Of a stretch of 64,000 bases of DNA, positions 48,533 to 60,930 are shown piece by piece. The notes below the pieces were generated by a model. That model did not search any database. It had not been told where the DNA came from and saw nothing but the letters and a program-made list of their open reading frames with translations. Position 1 is the first letter of the stretch, and each line of letters starts with the position of its first letter. Origin of the DNA: Rhynchosporium graminicola (Eukaryota; Ascomycota; Leotiomycetes; Helotiales; Ploettnerulaceae); NCBI GenBank assembly GCA_900074885.1, contig FJUW01000003.1, forward strand, positions 186,001-250,000. The letters run 5' to 3'. Both the position numbers and the translations under genes were made by a program.

Positions 48533-49425
48533 GTTAGCTCTTATAGTTCAACTACTCGCTTTTACTAAGTAAATAATAATAAGTACTATTACTTTTTAGG
48601 AGCTGATTTAACTCGCTAGGGCTATAATATTGAAGAAGGAGTTACTATAATTAATAAGCCTTCTATACTTTATAAAGGAGACTTATTAAGAGAGCTTACT
48701 AGGCGTCGAGAGGCAGAAGAAGTAAAGGAGAGAAGAGGAAGGAAGAAGAAGAAGAGAGAGTCTTACTATGATTTATCTTTATTATCGGAACGTCGAATAG
48801 GAGCCTAATACTCTTTATAGACGCCTTATTAGCCTCCAAATAGCTTCCTATATTAGTACCCTATAATATAACCTCCTTAACCTCCTCCGGCATAGTCTCC
48901 TTATACTCCTAGCTTATAGGGCTATTTTCAACCTCTAATATACCCTTAACTTAATATACCTCCTCTAGACTATAAATATTAACTGCCTGAACCTTAATTA
49001 CCTCTAAATCGACTATAGAAGAGAGCTAAGAGTGAGTTTCTATCGATAGCAGATCTGCGAGAGTCGAGCCTATTACGTAGTAGTAGTAATTCTGAGGAGG
49101 TATTATTTACGCTGAAAACGTTTCTTCATAAGCTCTTACTACCCCCTAAAGCTTCTATAGCTTCGTAATTCGACTTCGCTATTAAGATATTTATAGAGCA
49201 AGAGTATAATATAGCTATAATATTAGAGATAACGATTAGAGAGGGAATAGAACTTAGAATTAAAGCTAGAGTCTTGAAGGTTATAAAGATAAATTTGAAG
49301 GTATTTAAGAAGTGGTATAATTAGTAAGAAGTATAATAAACTATAGAAGAGAAGGAGGAGGAGAAGGAGGAGGAGGAGGAGGAGTAGAGAGCAAATTTCT
49401 AGTAGTTATAGCTATTTACATGCCT

Positions 49426-50134
49426 TCTTCTTCTTCTTCTTTAAGACCTTAGTACCTATAATAGCGAAAATATACCCTTGCTCTATATTAAGCTTTAGCT
49501 CTAATTCCAACTATACATATAGCTAGTATTAAGAAGCTTTCAAACTCCTCCTAGGTATACTATTTCCACTTCTAATTTCTTCTAATCTACGCCTTTAGAT
49601 CTACGAAACTCTCTTTAATTAGGTTAAAAAAGGGGTAATATAATAGGAGATATTTAAGCTAAAGACTAAAGGTAGCGTATAAGATAGCGACTTTAGGAGC
49701 TCTATAGATAGAGGCGTTATTTATGATAATAACTCTGATTCTAAGCTTAATATACTCCGGTAAGATACTCTTTTTAAGCTATTTAGTAAAGATCTCTATA
49801 GTAATAGAGCCTTAGAAGATTAAAGGCTAATAATACCCTCTTATAGAGTATACCGGTAATATTAACTATCTTATCGACCTTTTTAGAACCCTCGATACCT
49901 CTGCTAGAGCTCCTCTAAGAGCTTAACCTCTCCTTCTTTCTGCTATATATTTATTATAAGCAGATTCATCGATAAAGCAAAAGTAGTAAGAATTCCAGAA
50001 TACTATCTTATGACTCTAAGTAGCGATTAATTCGTCGTTTTATTAGGCCGCAGATACTAAGAGTACCTTCTTAGTATATTTAATTCGTTTAAGAGCTTTA
50101 GAGACTTAATTAATCGATATATCGATATCGTAAG
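49426..50134 (-). pseudogene. DDE transposase of the Tc1-like element, catalytic part
   Basis: On the minus strand the frame reads through a second helix-turn-helix (DIDISI..VSKALKRI.YTKKV), then the catalytic region. FCFIDESAYNKY carries the first acid, RVIIINNASIY is the VMDNASIH position with Asp changed to Asn, and YYPFFNLIKESF is the PDFNPIEE position with the Glu changed to Lys. Both changes are G-to-A type. This is the DDE_3/IS630-Tc1 pattern common in fungal elements. The frame ends in a poly-Glu stretch and TAA at 49426. A gypsy element splits it at 50135 from its N terminus at 63311-63590. Confidence 0.75.
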
Positions 50135-50368
50135 TATGACGACTAGTCAGATTGGAGGTTTCCCTCTATTAGTGGAAACACTTACTGCTAAGCGAGATTA
50201 CACGAGTAGAGTTTAGGGGCCCCTTTTCATATATATACTTCCCTTCTCTCTCTACTCCTTCACTCCTTAGTTATAGATTCTAAGTTGATTCTTACTACTT
50301 CATATATATAGCAATATAAGGTCTTATTACTAAGGTAGTTTTAAGACCTTTCTAGAGTAAGCGTCATA
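50135..50368 (+). repeat. 5' LTR of gypsy element 1
   Basis: 234 bp, TATGACGACTAG...AGCGTCATA; the outer TG and CA are both transition-mutated. Confidence 0.85.
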
Positions 50369-50899
50369 TTATCTATAACTCTTTTACTTACGTCTAGGAA
50401 GATAGTAAATATCTACCTATATTATACCTCTATACCTAGAGCTACTAAACGCAGGAGACTACGCTATACAGAGAAGGCTTATACTAAGTATAAACTTGAA
50501 GAATAGTACCTAAACAGAAGTAACCTAAGTCCGATAAATCGATAACCGGTTCTCTAACTCCCTCTACTTCTACCTATTCCTCGGCGACTCGTAATACTCG
50601 CTATAATCTACCCCTCCCTATAGTAGAGAGTGCTCGCGACGACGCCTCATCTGAGTTAAGCTCTCTAACTCCTATTATAATCAACGAACTCACTAAGTCA
50701 CTAAACCTCCCTGATAATACCCCTATATTAATAGTAACTATAAGTAACTCATAGGAAGACCGCGCTTATTAGCTATAAGAGGCAGAGAGAAGACTCATAG
50801 AGGAGAGATAATCAAATATAGACCTATCTATAGAGCTATATCAGTTATAGGACGAGTTCCGGGAACTATACTAGTTAACTACCTAGCGTTCTATTAAGT

Positions 50900-52260
50900 C
50901 TATATCGTTTAATAACGTTCAATCGCGCATAATACCGCTGCACTCAATTAAGGAAGGGGCCGAAAAGAGCCTTAAATACTCCCCCTTATATAAGATATCG
51001 GCTGAGGAACTTGAAGTAGTAAAGGCGTATATCACTAATAACTTAGCTAAAGGTTTTATTGAACTTTCTTAAGTACTATACGCTATACTTATTCTTTTCG
51101 TCAAGAAAGCTAATAGAAGTCTATAGTTCTATATAGACTTTCGTATACTTAATAACCTCACGAGGAAAGATCAATACCTACTGCTATTAATCGACGAAAC
51201 GCTAGCTAGAATCTCTACCGCTAAGATCTTCACTAAACTAGATATTCGCTAAGCTTTCTACCGAATTCGAATAAATCTAGCTTCTAAAGAGTATACGACC
51301 TTCCGGACCCGCTACAGAGCGTATAAATGCAAAGTATTACTATTCAGTCTAACTAATAGCTCTGCGACGTACTAGCGGTATATAAATAATATCTTATTCG
51401 ACTACCTAGACGACTTCTATATAGTATATTTAGACGATATTCTGATCTACTCTAACGACCTACTATAGTATTAATTATACGTATATAAGATACTATAATA
51501 ATTATAAGACGCTAGATTATAAGCTAACCTTAAGAAGTATAAATTTAAAATTACTTATACTAAATACTTTAGATTTATTATCTCTACTTCTAGAATCGAG
51601 GTAGACCCTAAAAAGGTTAATATTATATAGTCTTAGAACTACCTAACTATAGTTAAGGGCGTATAATCGTTCTTAGGTTTTTATAACTTCTACTAGCGAT
51701 TTATTAAAGACTATAGAATAATCGCGAAACCTCTTATATAACTCACTAAAAACAATATATTATTTCAGTTTACTAGAGAGTATAAAGATACTTTTAATTA
51801 CCTAAAGCACGCTCTCACTTTAGTACTACTCCTCTACTACTATTAGTAAGATCTACCTTATATAATCGAAATAGACGCTAGTAATAGAGTAATAGCAAGT
51901 GTACTATCGTAATAGTATAATAAAGACTAGTTCCTAGTAGCTTACTTCTCTAAGACTATATTACTAGCTAAGCTTAATTATATTATCTATAATAAGGAAA
52001 TACTCGTAATTATACGATCTTTTAGTAACTAGAGATCTGAACTCGTAAGCGTACTATATCAGATCCGCGTTATTACTAACTATAAAGCTCTTAAGTACTT
52101 CATAACCTCTAAGCGATTAAACGTACGATAAGCATGATAAGTAGAGCTACTCGTAGATTATAACTTTATAATTACTTATTGACCTAAGAAGTATAATCTA
52201 CTCGCTAACGCTCTCTCTCGTAGAATAGATAAATTAGATAATTAAAATAACGCTAAGAGA
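50900..52260 (+). pseudogene. pol of gypsy element 1: reverse transcriptase and RNase H
   Basis: The readable order is EGAEKSLKYSPLY, then KAYITNNLAKGFIE and FVKKANRSL. LDIR(stop)AFYRIRI and FRTRYRAYK follow, then the polymerase box IVYLDDILIYSND (about 51418-51460), in which both catalytic Asp survive. The RNase H part reads EIDASNRVIASVLSQ and YFSKTILLAKLNY, ending in NLLANALSRR (about 52200). Stops are TAA/TAG at Gln or Trp positions. This fits a fungal Ty3/gypsy element. Confidence 0.8.
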
Positions 52261-52290
52261 GCTTAACGTTTATAATAACTACTATATAAA

Positions 52291-52472
52291 TGTAATAGGT
52301 CTGTGCGCCTAGTGCCTCCCACTCCTGTATTTCAGAATTAGAGAGGAAGGAAGAACCTTCTCTCCTTAGTAATTAGTTTCTGTATTAACCAGATTATTAC
52401 CAGCGAACCTCTAGCGACTATTCTACTATTCTATTATGCCTATTTACCTTAGCGTACTAAGTGATTATTATA
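52291..52472 (+). repeat. 5' LTR of chromovirus 2
   Basis: 182 bp, TGTAATAGGTCTGTGCGCC...GTGATTATTATA. Confidence 0.85.
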
Positions 52473-52826
52473 TTCTAATTACTTTTACTTAATATTAGCC
52501 TAAATAGTTATAATAGCTTAAAGCGGAGAATCCTCTACTGCGTTAACCCGACCTATACTCTAAGACGACTCTATTAGGGCCTAGATAATACCCGGCGATA
52601 TACTAGTAGACGATTTTTCAGTTCTATAAGAGAAACTCCGATCGCTAAAGAAACAGAACGATATCCTAGATAACCTTATAGTTAAGTGCTAACGAATATT
52701 CGGCGAAGACCTTACTTAATACCCTCCGGAAGCTACTATAAGAGCACGACTATACTAAGCTCATGTATCCGAAGACCTTACCCTAAGTATAGAGAGAGAT
52801 ACCAGTCGATTAGTAGCTCCTGAAGA

Positions 52827-53028
52827 TATAACGACACAAGACTCAAGGCGGTATATAAGTAAGAATAAACAAGTAGGGAGGCTAAGAGCGATCTTATATA
52901 GTCTAGTACGAAGGAAACAGAAAGATATAGAGCTCTAAAGGAGTCTGCACCTTCTATATATATAAGGAGGGTATGCCTAAGGTACCGATACTAGCCCGTA
53001 TCTGCTATATATACTATGCGCTATTATA
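52827..53028 (-). repeat. apparent extra LTR, assembly duplicate of 53342-53543
   Basis: It lies in the 514-bp segment repeated across the N at 53068; offset 515 places it exactly on the copy-3 LTR. It has no independent target duplication. Confidence 0.75.
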
Positions 53029-53067
53029 TTACCCCCTTCTAAGATAAAGGCTCGCCCTCGAGCCTTT

Positions 53068-53068
53068 N
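53068..53068. other. assembly gap (single N) between duplicated contig ends
   Basis: 52554-53067 and 53069-53582 read as the same sequence apart from one transition at the very end (GAGCCTTT against GAGCTTTT). This is the signature of two overlapping contigs joined without merging. Confidence 0.9.
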
Positions 53069-53341
53069 TATACTCTAAGACGACTCTATTAGGGCCTAGA
53101 TAATACCCGGCGATATACTAGTAGACGATTTTTCAGTTCTATAAGAGAAACTCCGATCGCTAAAGAAACAGAACGATATCCTAGATAACCTTATAGTTAA
53201 GTGCTAACGAATATTCGGCGAAGACCTTACTTAATACCCTCCGGAAGCTACTATAAGAGCACGACTATACTAAGCTCATGTATCCGAAGACCTTACCCTA
53301 AGTATAGAGAGAGATACCAGTCGATTAGTAGCTCCTGAAGA

Positions 53342-53543
53342 TATAACGACACAAGACTCAAGGCGGTATATAAGTAAGAATAAACAAGTAGGGAGGCTAA
53401 GAGCGATCTTATATAGTCTAGTACGAAGGAAACAGAAAGATATAGAGCTCTAAAGGAGTCTGCACCTTCTATATATATAAGGAGGGTATGCCTAAGGTAC
53501 CGATACTAGCCCGTATCTGCTATATATACTATGCGCTATTATA
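53342..53543 (-). repeat. 3' LTR of small element copy 3
   Basis: 202 bp, reverse orientation. Confidence 0.85.
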
Positions 53544-54857
53544 TTACCCCCTTCTAAGATAAAGGCTCGCCCTCGAGCTTTTAAAAGTAATAAGAAATAA
53601 AAGAAAAGAAAGTCAAATCTAGTCGAATTCTAAATAAAATCTAAGTAATTATTAATCTAAAGCGTAAGACGTAAATTACTTCTTCTCTTATAAGGCTAGA
53701 AGTAGAGCTCTAGACTAGCGCTTTATAAGCACGCGTAGTCGAGTATTAGTCTGAATTAACTTCTAGTCGGTTCTAAATAGAAGTACGCTATTAGCTAAAA
53801 GATAAGTTAATCTTTATATTAAGATTATCGATACTTTCAGTTAGTTACGACTTACTAGAGGTTTATAAATTATTAATTAAAGAGCTTTTAAGGGTAGGTT
53901 CTATTAGTAATTATAATACCGAGTTTACTGAAGGTCTAAGGTTTACTAAAGGTCTAGAGTTCATCGATTATACCTAAGTATATAAAAACTTAGTAAATAT
54001 CTATTCGATACGACTAATACTAATAGAAAGCTCCTGAGTAATCGATTCTATTTATAATTAATAGTCTTCAATCGATTAAAGTAATTCTATAGTAAGTACG
54101 GAATCGGAGGAGCTACGAGAGTATTCCGGTGAAGCTATAGGAGCTAGCTAAGCCTTCTTAGGAGGCATAGTATTAGGTAAGCGAGACTAAGCGAAAGTGA
54201 TAGAATACTTAAAAGTTATAGAAGAAGCGAAAGTCGAAATCGAATTCTAAAGAAGCTAAAAGATTAAGAAGAGTTAGATATCTTCGTTAAGTAGATATAG
54301 AAAGTATTAAATTAAAAGTTCTAGTAAAGGGAAGTCGATTCTACTAAAGGGGATAAATTATACTAGGGTATAATGATTATAAGTCGAATTCTGATAATTT
54401 CCGCTAGGATAATAAGCTATTTCGTCTTAGCTTAAAAGTAAGGTTTTTCACTATTAGAGCTACTTTTAGAAGGTTAAAGTTAAGTAAGAGGATAATAAAT
54501 ATTAAAGCTTATAGGGAAGTTTCTACTTAAAATTCGTCTGCTGTTTTACTTCGTACGTATAAAGGAACGAGTTTCGAAGTATCTAAGAGTAACTTCGCAG
54601 TAATACTAATACTTTTAAAGCTAAATTATATTCAAATTCCTAGCTATCTGAGAGATCTCTAGAATCTCGGCTCTTTTGAAAACCTAACTATCGAATTCGT
54701 AATTAATAGTACTAACTGTTTCTATATAATTCCGAAAATCTAAGATAAGTAAAGATAACTTAGCGAAAAGCTCCTTAGTAGTTATATATACGAATCGAGT
54801 TTTCTAAGTAAGATATTATTTAATACTATCCTTAGTAGTCTTAATCTTTCTATTTAA

Positions 54858-55059
54858 TATAGTAATATAAGACTTAAAGTAGTATATAAGTAAGAATAAA
54901 TAAGTAGGAAAGCTAAGAGCGATCTTATATAGTCTAGTACGAAAGAAATAGAAAGATATAGAGCTCTAAAGGAGTCTGCACCTTCTATATATATAAGGAG
55001 GGTATACCTAAGGCAATGATACTGGCCCGTATCTGCCACGTATACTATGCGCCGTCACA
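54858..55059 (-). repeat. 5' LTR of small element copy 3
   Basis: 202 bp, reverse orientation, outer end CCGTCACA. Confidence 0.85.
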
Positions 55060-55064
55060 GAAGA

Positions 55065-55900
55065 ATCGCTAATTTCTCGCCGGGATAAAGATAAACATAT
55101 GATTCTATCGGAATACGAGAGCAGGAGCTAAAGAGAGCTTACTAAATACTTATAGGCTTATAACCGAGTCTTCGATTACGATACTAAAGGATACTTAACT
55201 AATCTCGTTAAGATTAAATAGGTAATAATACTACTCCGTAAGGAACCGGCGAACACTTAGGAAAGGTTTAGGAAGTATACTCTAGATACCCTTTATAAGA
55301 TAACTTAGGAAAGTTATAAAGAGTTCTTAGCGAATCTCTAGCTACTTCCTATCTTATGAAAAGTAACTAACTTATAAGCTCACGAGAACGCTCGCTAAAA
55401 GCTAGGTTAACTAATTAGGGAGTTCGTGAATTACCTTAAAGAAAAAGAGGAATAACTCGAACCCTTTACTAAGCGCTAATTACGAGATATCTTATTTAAT
55501 AAGATCCGCTCGGAGATTCGCTAGAAAATCGTCGAGAATAGCTAAGCTAATAGACTTTAGACCCGAGACTAAGTTATTTCTATTATTACTCTTTAAGAGA
55601 CTTATACCTTATCTAGAGGTACTAATAGTAATAAAAGATAAAGGGAACTTAAAGAGCAGAAATATAAAGAGTTAAACGCGAAGAAAGATAACTCGTATAA
55701 GTACTAGCGAAAAACTAACGATCGACGAGATAAGAGCTAATAAAGATAAGAAAGGAGGAAAGATCTAAATAGTATACTTATTAGGGATCGGCCGATAAGA
55801 CAGGATATCTCTAAGGTTTAGTACTACTCTTATAATAAATATAGATATATCTCTCCGAACTATCTAAAATCAAATACTAGCGATACTAAAGATAAACGCT
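55065..55900 (+). pseudogene. gag-like region of chromovirus 2
   Basis: A charged helical sequence reads KDKHMILSEYESRS, FDYDTKGYLTNLVKIK, LRKEPANT and SYKEFLANL, as in fungal chromovirus capsids. A Cys-poor knuckle-like YNKYRYISPNY follows near 55830. The N-terminal part lies before the inserted small LTR element at about 52600-52827. Stops are TAA/TAG. Confidence 0.55.
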
Positions 55901-55929
55901 AAAGAAAGCTATAACTCGTAGTATCTTCT

Positions 55930-58900
55930 ACGTCCGGATCGGGTTTACTAGATAATAAGATAGAAATCTAAATAAAGATTTTATCCTAGAGTAAGTAGAA
56001 ATCGATAACTGCCCTTATTAATAATAGAGCAGAAGATAACTTTATATTAAGACTAGTTACTAAAGAATACGAGCTTAAACTTACTAGCGAAAGACTAAGG
56101 ACTTTCTAGATACTTTCACGGAATAAAAGTATTATCTTTAGTACTATAGTCGCCTAAGTAGAGATAGCCGATTCGATTAGATAGACTAGAGTCGATACTC
56201 TTCGGCTAAGAGTTATTAATATGCTAAGTATAGACCTGATATTAGAGTAGCTATAGTTAGAGGATATAGATCCTCAGATAAGCTTTAAGAATAAGTAGTA
56301 GAAGTTCCCTTATAATTTGAAAGACTCTAATAGCTTTAATATTATAGCACCTTAAGCTTTTGCGACTCTTATTAATAAACAGAAATCTCCTATATACGCT
56401 ATAATACTTAACTTACGTACGATACGCCAGATAGATACCGGCGATACGCCTACTATTCCCTCCGTATATAGTAACTTTAAGGACGTGTTCTCTAAGGAGA
56501 AAGGAAGCGAGCTACCCTTATTAGAGGGCTATTAATACGCTATCGAGTTAGAACTAGGATTAAAGATACTTTATTCTCTAATCTATAACCTCTCCGAGAA
56601 GGAACTAGAGGTTCTTCGGGAATACCTCGACTTATTAAAAGCGAAAGGTTAGATAAGGAAGAGTAAGAGTCCTATAAGTGCACCTATTCTTTTTATACCT
56701 AAGAAAGATAATAGCCTTCGATTATATATTAATTACTAAGCTCTGAATAAAATTACGATTAAGGATCAGTACTCTCTACTATTAATCAGCGAAACACTAG
56801 ATAAGCTCCGGGATACTAGAGTATTCACTAAACTAGACTTATAAAACGCCTACTACTATATCCGGATTCGCTAGGGTAATAAATAGAAGACTGCATTTCG
56901 TACCCGATATAAGTATTATAAGTATTAAGTTATATCGTTTAGACTATTAAATGCACTAGCGACCTTCTAGGTATTTATTAATAATACGCTAGCGGGCCTT
57001 ATCGATATTACTTATATTATATATCTTAATAATATCCTAATCTATTCTACTAACCCTTTATAATATGAATAATATATCCGCTAAGTACTAAAGAGACTTC
57101 GGCATATAAACCTCTTTATTAAGTTATTAAAGTGCTCCTTTAATACTAAAAGTATAGAGTTTCTAGGATATATTATCTCCTTAGCTAGCGTTTCAATAGA
57201 TATAAGCCGGATAGATACTATTAGGGAATAGCTAGAGCCTGAAAGTATTAGAGATATATAAGTCTTTATTAGTTTTATAAACTTCTACTAGCGATTTATC
57301 GTAAGATTCTTAGCGATTACTTAACCTCTAATAAGTTTAATAAGTAGTAAGAAGAAAAAGTAACTTACCCCTACTTTTAGATAGAGTACTATAGAAAGGG
57401 AGGCTTTTAACGCGTTGAAAGATACGTTTACTATAGTACCTTTTCTTATATACTTCGATCTACTAAAGCTAAGAAAGCTAGAGACTAATACTTCTAGGTT
57501 TACTATCGCGGGAATTCTCTCCTAGCCCAGAGAGTAGCCGGCGAAAGAAGAGGAAAAGGCTATCTAGTACCTTATCGCGTTCTTTAGTAAAAAGCTAGAA
57601 CCTGCCGAGTTAAATTATAAAATATATAACTAAGAACTCCTTATAATTATTAAGTGTTTTATATACTAAAGGTATTACCTTAAAGGTAGTATAGCTCTAG
57701 TTAAGGTATTAATAGACTATAGTAACCTCCGTCACTTTATAACTACAATAGTATTAAGCTAGCGATAAGCTAGATAGGCTCTAGAGCTATCTAAGTATAA
57801 CTTTATATTAAGTTATAGATAAGGGAAAAACAATCCCGCTAATAGACTATCGAGAAGGCCTAACTATAAGCTAGCGAAAGATAAGGAAAATATTATACTT
57901 CCTACTTTATAAAATAAGCTACGAAGTATAATTAAAGATAGGTTAATCTGTATACCTAGTAAAGCTAGCGATACGATAGAGAGTAACCGGCGTCCGAACG
58001 ATAGTATATTATACTAGTTAACTCAGATTCTATAACTTACTAATAATACTTCTTTAAAAGGAGTATCGATCGAGGCTATAGATACGACCTCTACGCCTAA
58101 CTAGCGATATATACTTATAAAGCTTAATAGTTTATAGAACTTATTTAGAGGTTTAGATACCCTCTTAAGAGGCGCTAGCGAGGAGCCGGGCGCTAGCTAG
58201 TATAGCTATAGATATACTATACTACGGTTTTTTATAGCGAGAATTATAAGAACCGAAATAGTAAACTCTGAATCGAACTTACTTCTCTTAACGCTTATAA
58301 AGCTATAGAAAAGGGACGCTTTTACTATTAAGAAGTTAGCTAGATTATAGAAAACCAGGGATATAAATTAGAGTATCGATAGCGAAAGACTACTTAGATA
58401 CCAGCGAAAGGCTTATATTCCGCTAGACGAAGCTATTCGTACTAAAATCATTAAGATATACTATAATAATCTAACTATAGGCTATTTTAGTTAAGATAAG
58501 ACGCTAAAGCTTATCTAGCGAAAGTACTATTAGTAGAAAATAAAGCTAGATATTAAAGAATACGTTAAAAGTTACGATATTTATTAAAAGATAAAAGTAA
58601 GAAGAATAAAGATAGCTAGCGAGATATAAGCACTTAGCTAGCTAAGTAAGCTATTTGAGTCTATAACTATAGACTTTATTATAGATCTACTATCTTATAA
58701 AGGGAGCTCTATAGGAAGAATCTCCGATAGTTTACTAATAATCGTCGATAGATATACTAAAGATATAGAGTATATTCCTTACTTAAAGATAATTAATACG
58801 CTAAGCTTAGCTCGGCTATTTATCGACTATTAGTTTAAGGACTACGGATTACCTGCGGTTATTATTACTAATAGAGGTTCTGTTTTCACTTCTAAGTTCT

Positions 58901-59755
58901 AATAAGAGATATACTTCTACCTCCGAATAATAAGAGGTCTTTCGATAGCGTTTTACCTATAAACTAATAAGTAAATAGAATAATAAAACTAAGCTATAGA
59001 AGTATAGCTATAGTATTTCGTATACTATCTTTAAGACGATTAAGTAGACTTATTACCTATAGCGAAATTCGCGTATATAAATATATATTATAAGGCTATT
59101 AGAATAAGTCCAAATAAGACTAAGTATAGAATTACGCTAGATAGTTACTAGGGTATCGAGGACGATCCTATAAGAGGGGAGATACTTACTACTAAAGAAA
59201 GAGTAGAAGAAGTAGTTAAGAAACGCTAAGAGCTAGAGAATAGCTAGCGAAGAACTAAAGAAACCTAAGCGAAGTAATATAATAAGAACTATCGACTAGT
59301 TAAATTCAAAGTAGATTAATAAGTCCTACTCTTAATAAAGAATATTAAAACTATTCGATCGAGCAAGAAGCTAGACTACTAATTTCTAAAGCTATTCAAG
59401 ATTAGCGAAAGAATTAGAAAGTAAGTATATCGATTAGATTTACTTACTAAGTATAATCAGCTATATAACGTCTTCTATATCTCACTATTAGAACTATACT
59501 AGTAAAAGCCCGGCGAGTCGTTAGAGGTTATCTAACCTAACCTTATCGATAGCGAAGAATCATAGGAGGTCGATTCCTTACTAGACTAGTAAGTAGTTAG
59601 AAGAAGAGAATAATTCTTAGTAAGATAGAAGGGGTTTACTTCTACTTATAATTCTTAAGAGCTAAAAGAAAACCTCTAGGGATTCCAGAAAGAAATCAAA
59701 GCTTTAAAAAATCAAAACGCTATAGAAAGACTAGCGAAACGCCGGCGAAAGTGAA
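55930..59755 (+). pseudogene. pol of chromovirus 2: protease, RT, RNase H, integrase, chromodomain
   Basis: The RT reads YNLSEKELEVLREYL, PILFIPKKDNSLRL and DQYSLLLISETLDKL. VFTKLDL, KTAFRTRY and the polymerase box IIYLNNILIYS follow; its catalytic Asp pair has become Asn-Asn (G-to-A type). RNase H retains ALETNTSRF-like and YNXELLIIIKCF traces. Integrase shows a core DFIIDLL-like trace and FKDYGLPAVIITNRGSVFTSKF near 58830-58900 in parts. The C-terminal chromodomain reads RRREXFLVRXKGFTSTYNSXE with Trp codons now stops. The gene is not functional. Confidence 0.8.
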
Positions 59756-59879
59756 ATAATACTTATAAAAGGATATATACCTTTCTGTTTTTTCCTATAG
59801 GGTTTTATAGTTTTAAAGGCATATTAGAGATTATAAATCTAATAGAAGTCTAAGGGGAAAAAGAGGTTTTATTATCTAT

Positions 59880-60930
59880 ACGGATCGCTAGTAACTAGCC
59901 CTCGCCAGATAAACTCCGAGATATCGCTAAAGAAAGTTTACTTAGTAACCTCCTGATTAATGGTATCTATATTCCTATCCGGGACTTCCTCTCTATTAAC
60001 CTCTAGCTGCGTATCTAGTAAAGCTACCTATAGAAAGAATCTAGTATAAATAGTATAGAAGTCCTTCGCTGAAGATTAGTAGAGAACTCGCTAGAGAGAT
60101 TAATTCATATTATACGGAGATTACGAATTTCCTCTAGAAGAGTAGTATTTATAATATTAATAGTAGTAGTAACTTTAGCTATAGAGCATAGCGTATACCC
60201 AGATGCTTTAGCGATCGCCGACGTAATACTAGAGGATAGCTCGGTATTAGAATTAATAACTAGCTTCTAAGGAGATTTAATAGCTATAGTATTACTAACT
60301 TTAGAAGTGTAATTAGCCCGCTTCTTCTCTATATTAAAGCGTGCCTAGGTAATCTTTAATACTTCTTCAGAACTCTTACCTATTACTACTTTTAAAGCTA
60401 TATCTTATAATTAGCTAAGAATACTTATCAGGATAGCTAGAACTTTACTAGCTATTAGCTAAGTATCCGCTAGAGAGAGGAAATTTATACTTATATCCTC
60501 GCAAGATTTACCCTTCTTAATATAGTCTATATACTTACTAATAATAGAGTTAGGAGCTAAAGTGCACTTTAACTCAGGGAATAAAGTATACTCGCCGGCA
60601 TATCGTAAGTAAGTCTCCGGACGCAGTATCTCCTCGTTCACTTTAGCACGAGCTTTCGACTTTATCTGCGTATTCTTTCGACTAGTATAAAGGGTCTTAT
60701 TATAATAAGCAGAAGGGCTACTATCTTAGCTTAGCTCGCCTTTAGTATTCTTGTTATTATCTTCGGCTCGCTAGCGCTTAGTCGATAACCCGCTAGCGAC
60801 TACGGTTTTTCCCTTATTAATAAGGGTGAAAGTATTACTAGAAGGAAGAGTATCTTTAAGCGAACTACTAGTAGCGCGCTTACGAAGGTTCTTCTTAGGA
60901 GCTAAAAGGTTAAGTTAGTACTACTTAATA
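59880..60930 (-). pseudogene. antisense reading frame between chromovirus 2 pol and its 3' LTR
   Basis: The minus strand holds a long coding-like frame of at least 330 codons, broken only by TAA/TAG of Gln type. Readable parts are KKNLRKRATSSSLKDTLPSS, TLINKGKTVVASGLSTKR and KARAKVNEEILRPETYLRY. EYTLFPELKCTLAPNSIISK and LVINSNTELSSSITSAIAKA follow. The N terminus is basic and Ser-rich and the centre has Cys and Tyr. No domain is recognised. Because its stops match those of the flanking element, it was probably an open gene before decay. It could be an accessory antisense protein of the retrotransposon or a captured gene. Confidence 0.5.

Larger units (their letters stand above)
44388..49387 (+). 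pseudogene. second reading frame (about 583 codons) of the Tc1-like transposon
   Basis: Three segments (44388-44798, 46327-46814, 48538-49387) total 1749 nt and stay in one frame when the two small LTR elements and one target duplication each are skipped. Every in-frame stop I checked is TAA or TAG, as expected for CAA/CAG codons after RIP. The start appears as ATACCTCCTAAA (former ATG) six bases after the left TIR. The inferred product begins basic (PPKSASK..KGRKSTK). It has a middle with charged helices (KRIYRDLREKRDKVLKPKK), a Lys/Arg-rich run, a Pro/Gln-rich region (about 48800-49020), an FLHKLLLPPKASIAS segment and a poly-Glu tail. I recognise no domain. Its stop lies about 40 bp from the transposase stop on the other strand. 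Confidence 0.6.
53342..55059 (-). mobile_element. small non-autonomous LTR element, copy 3
   Basis: 1718 bp, identical in length to copy 2, with 202-bp LTRs (53342-53543, 54858-55059) and the perfect duplication GAAGA (53337-53341, 55060-55064). It sits in the gag region of chromovirus 2 and is therefore the youngest insertion in the stack. Confidence 0.85.

Noticed and set aside
52827..53028. A solo LTR of the small element
   Set aside because: It belongs to the 514-bp artefactual duplication across the N and has no independent target duplication.
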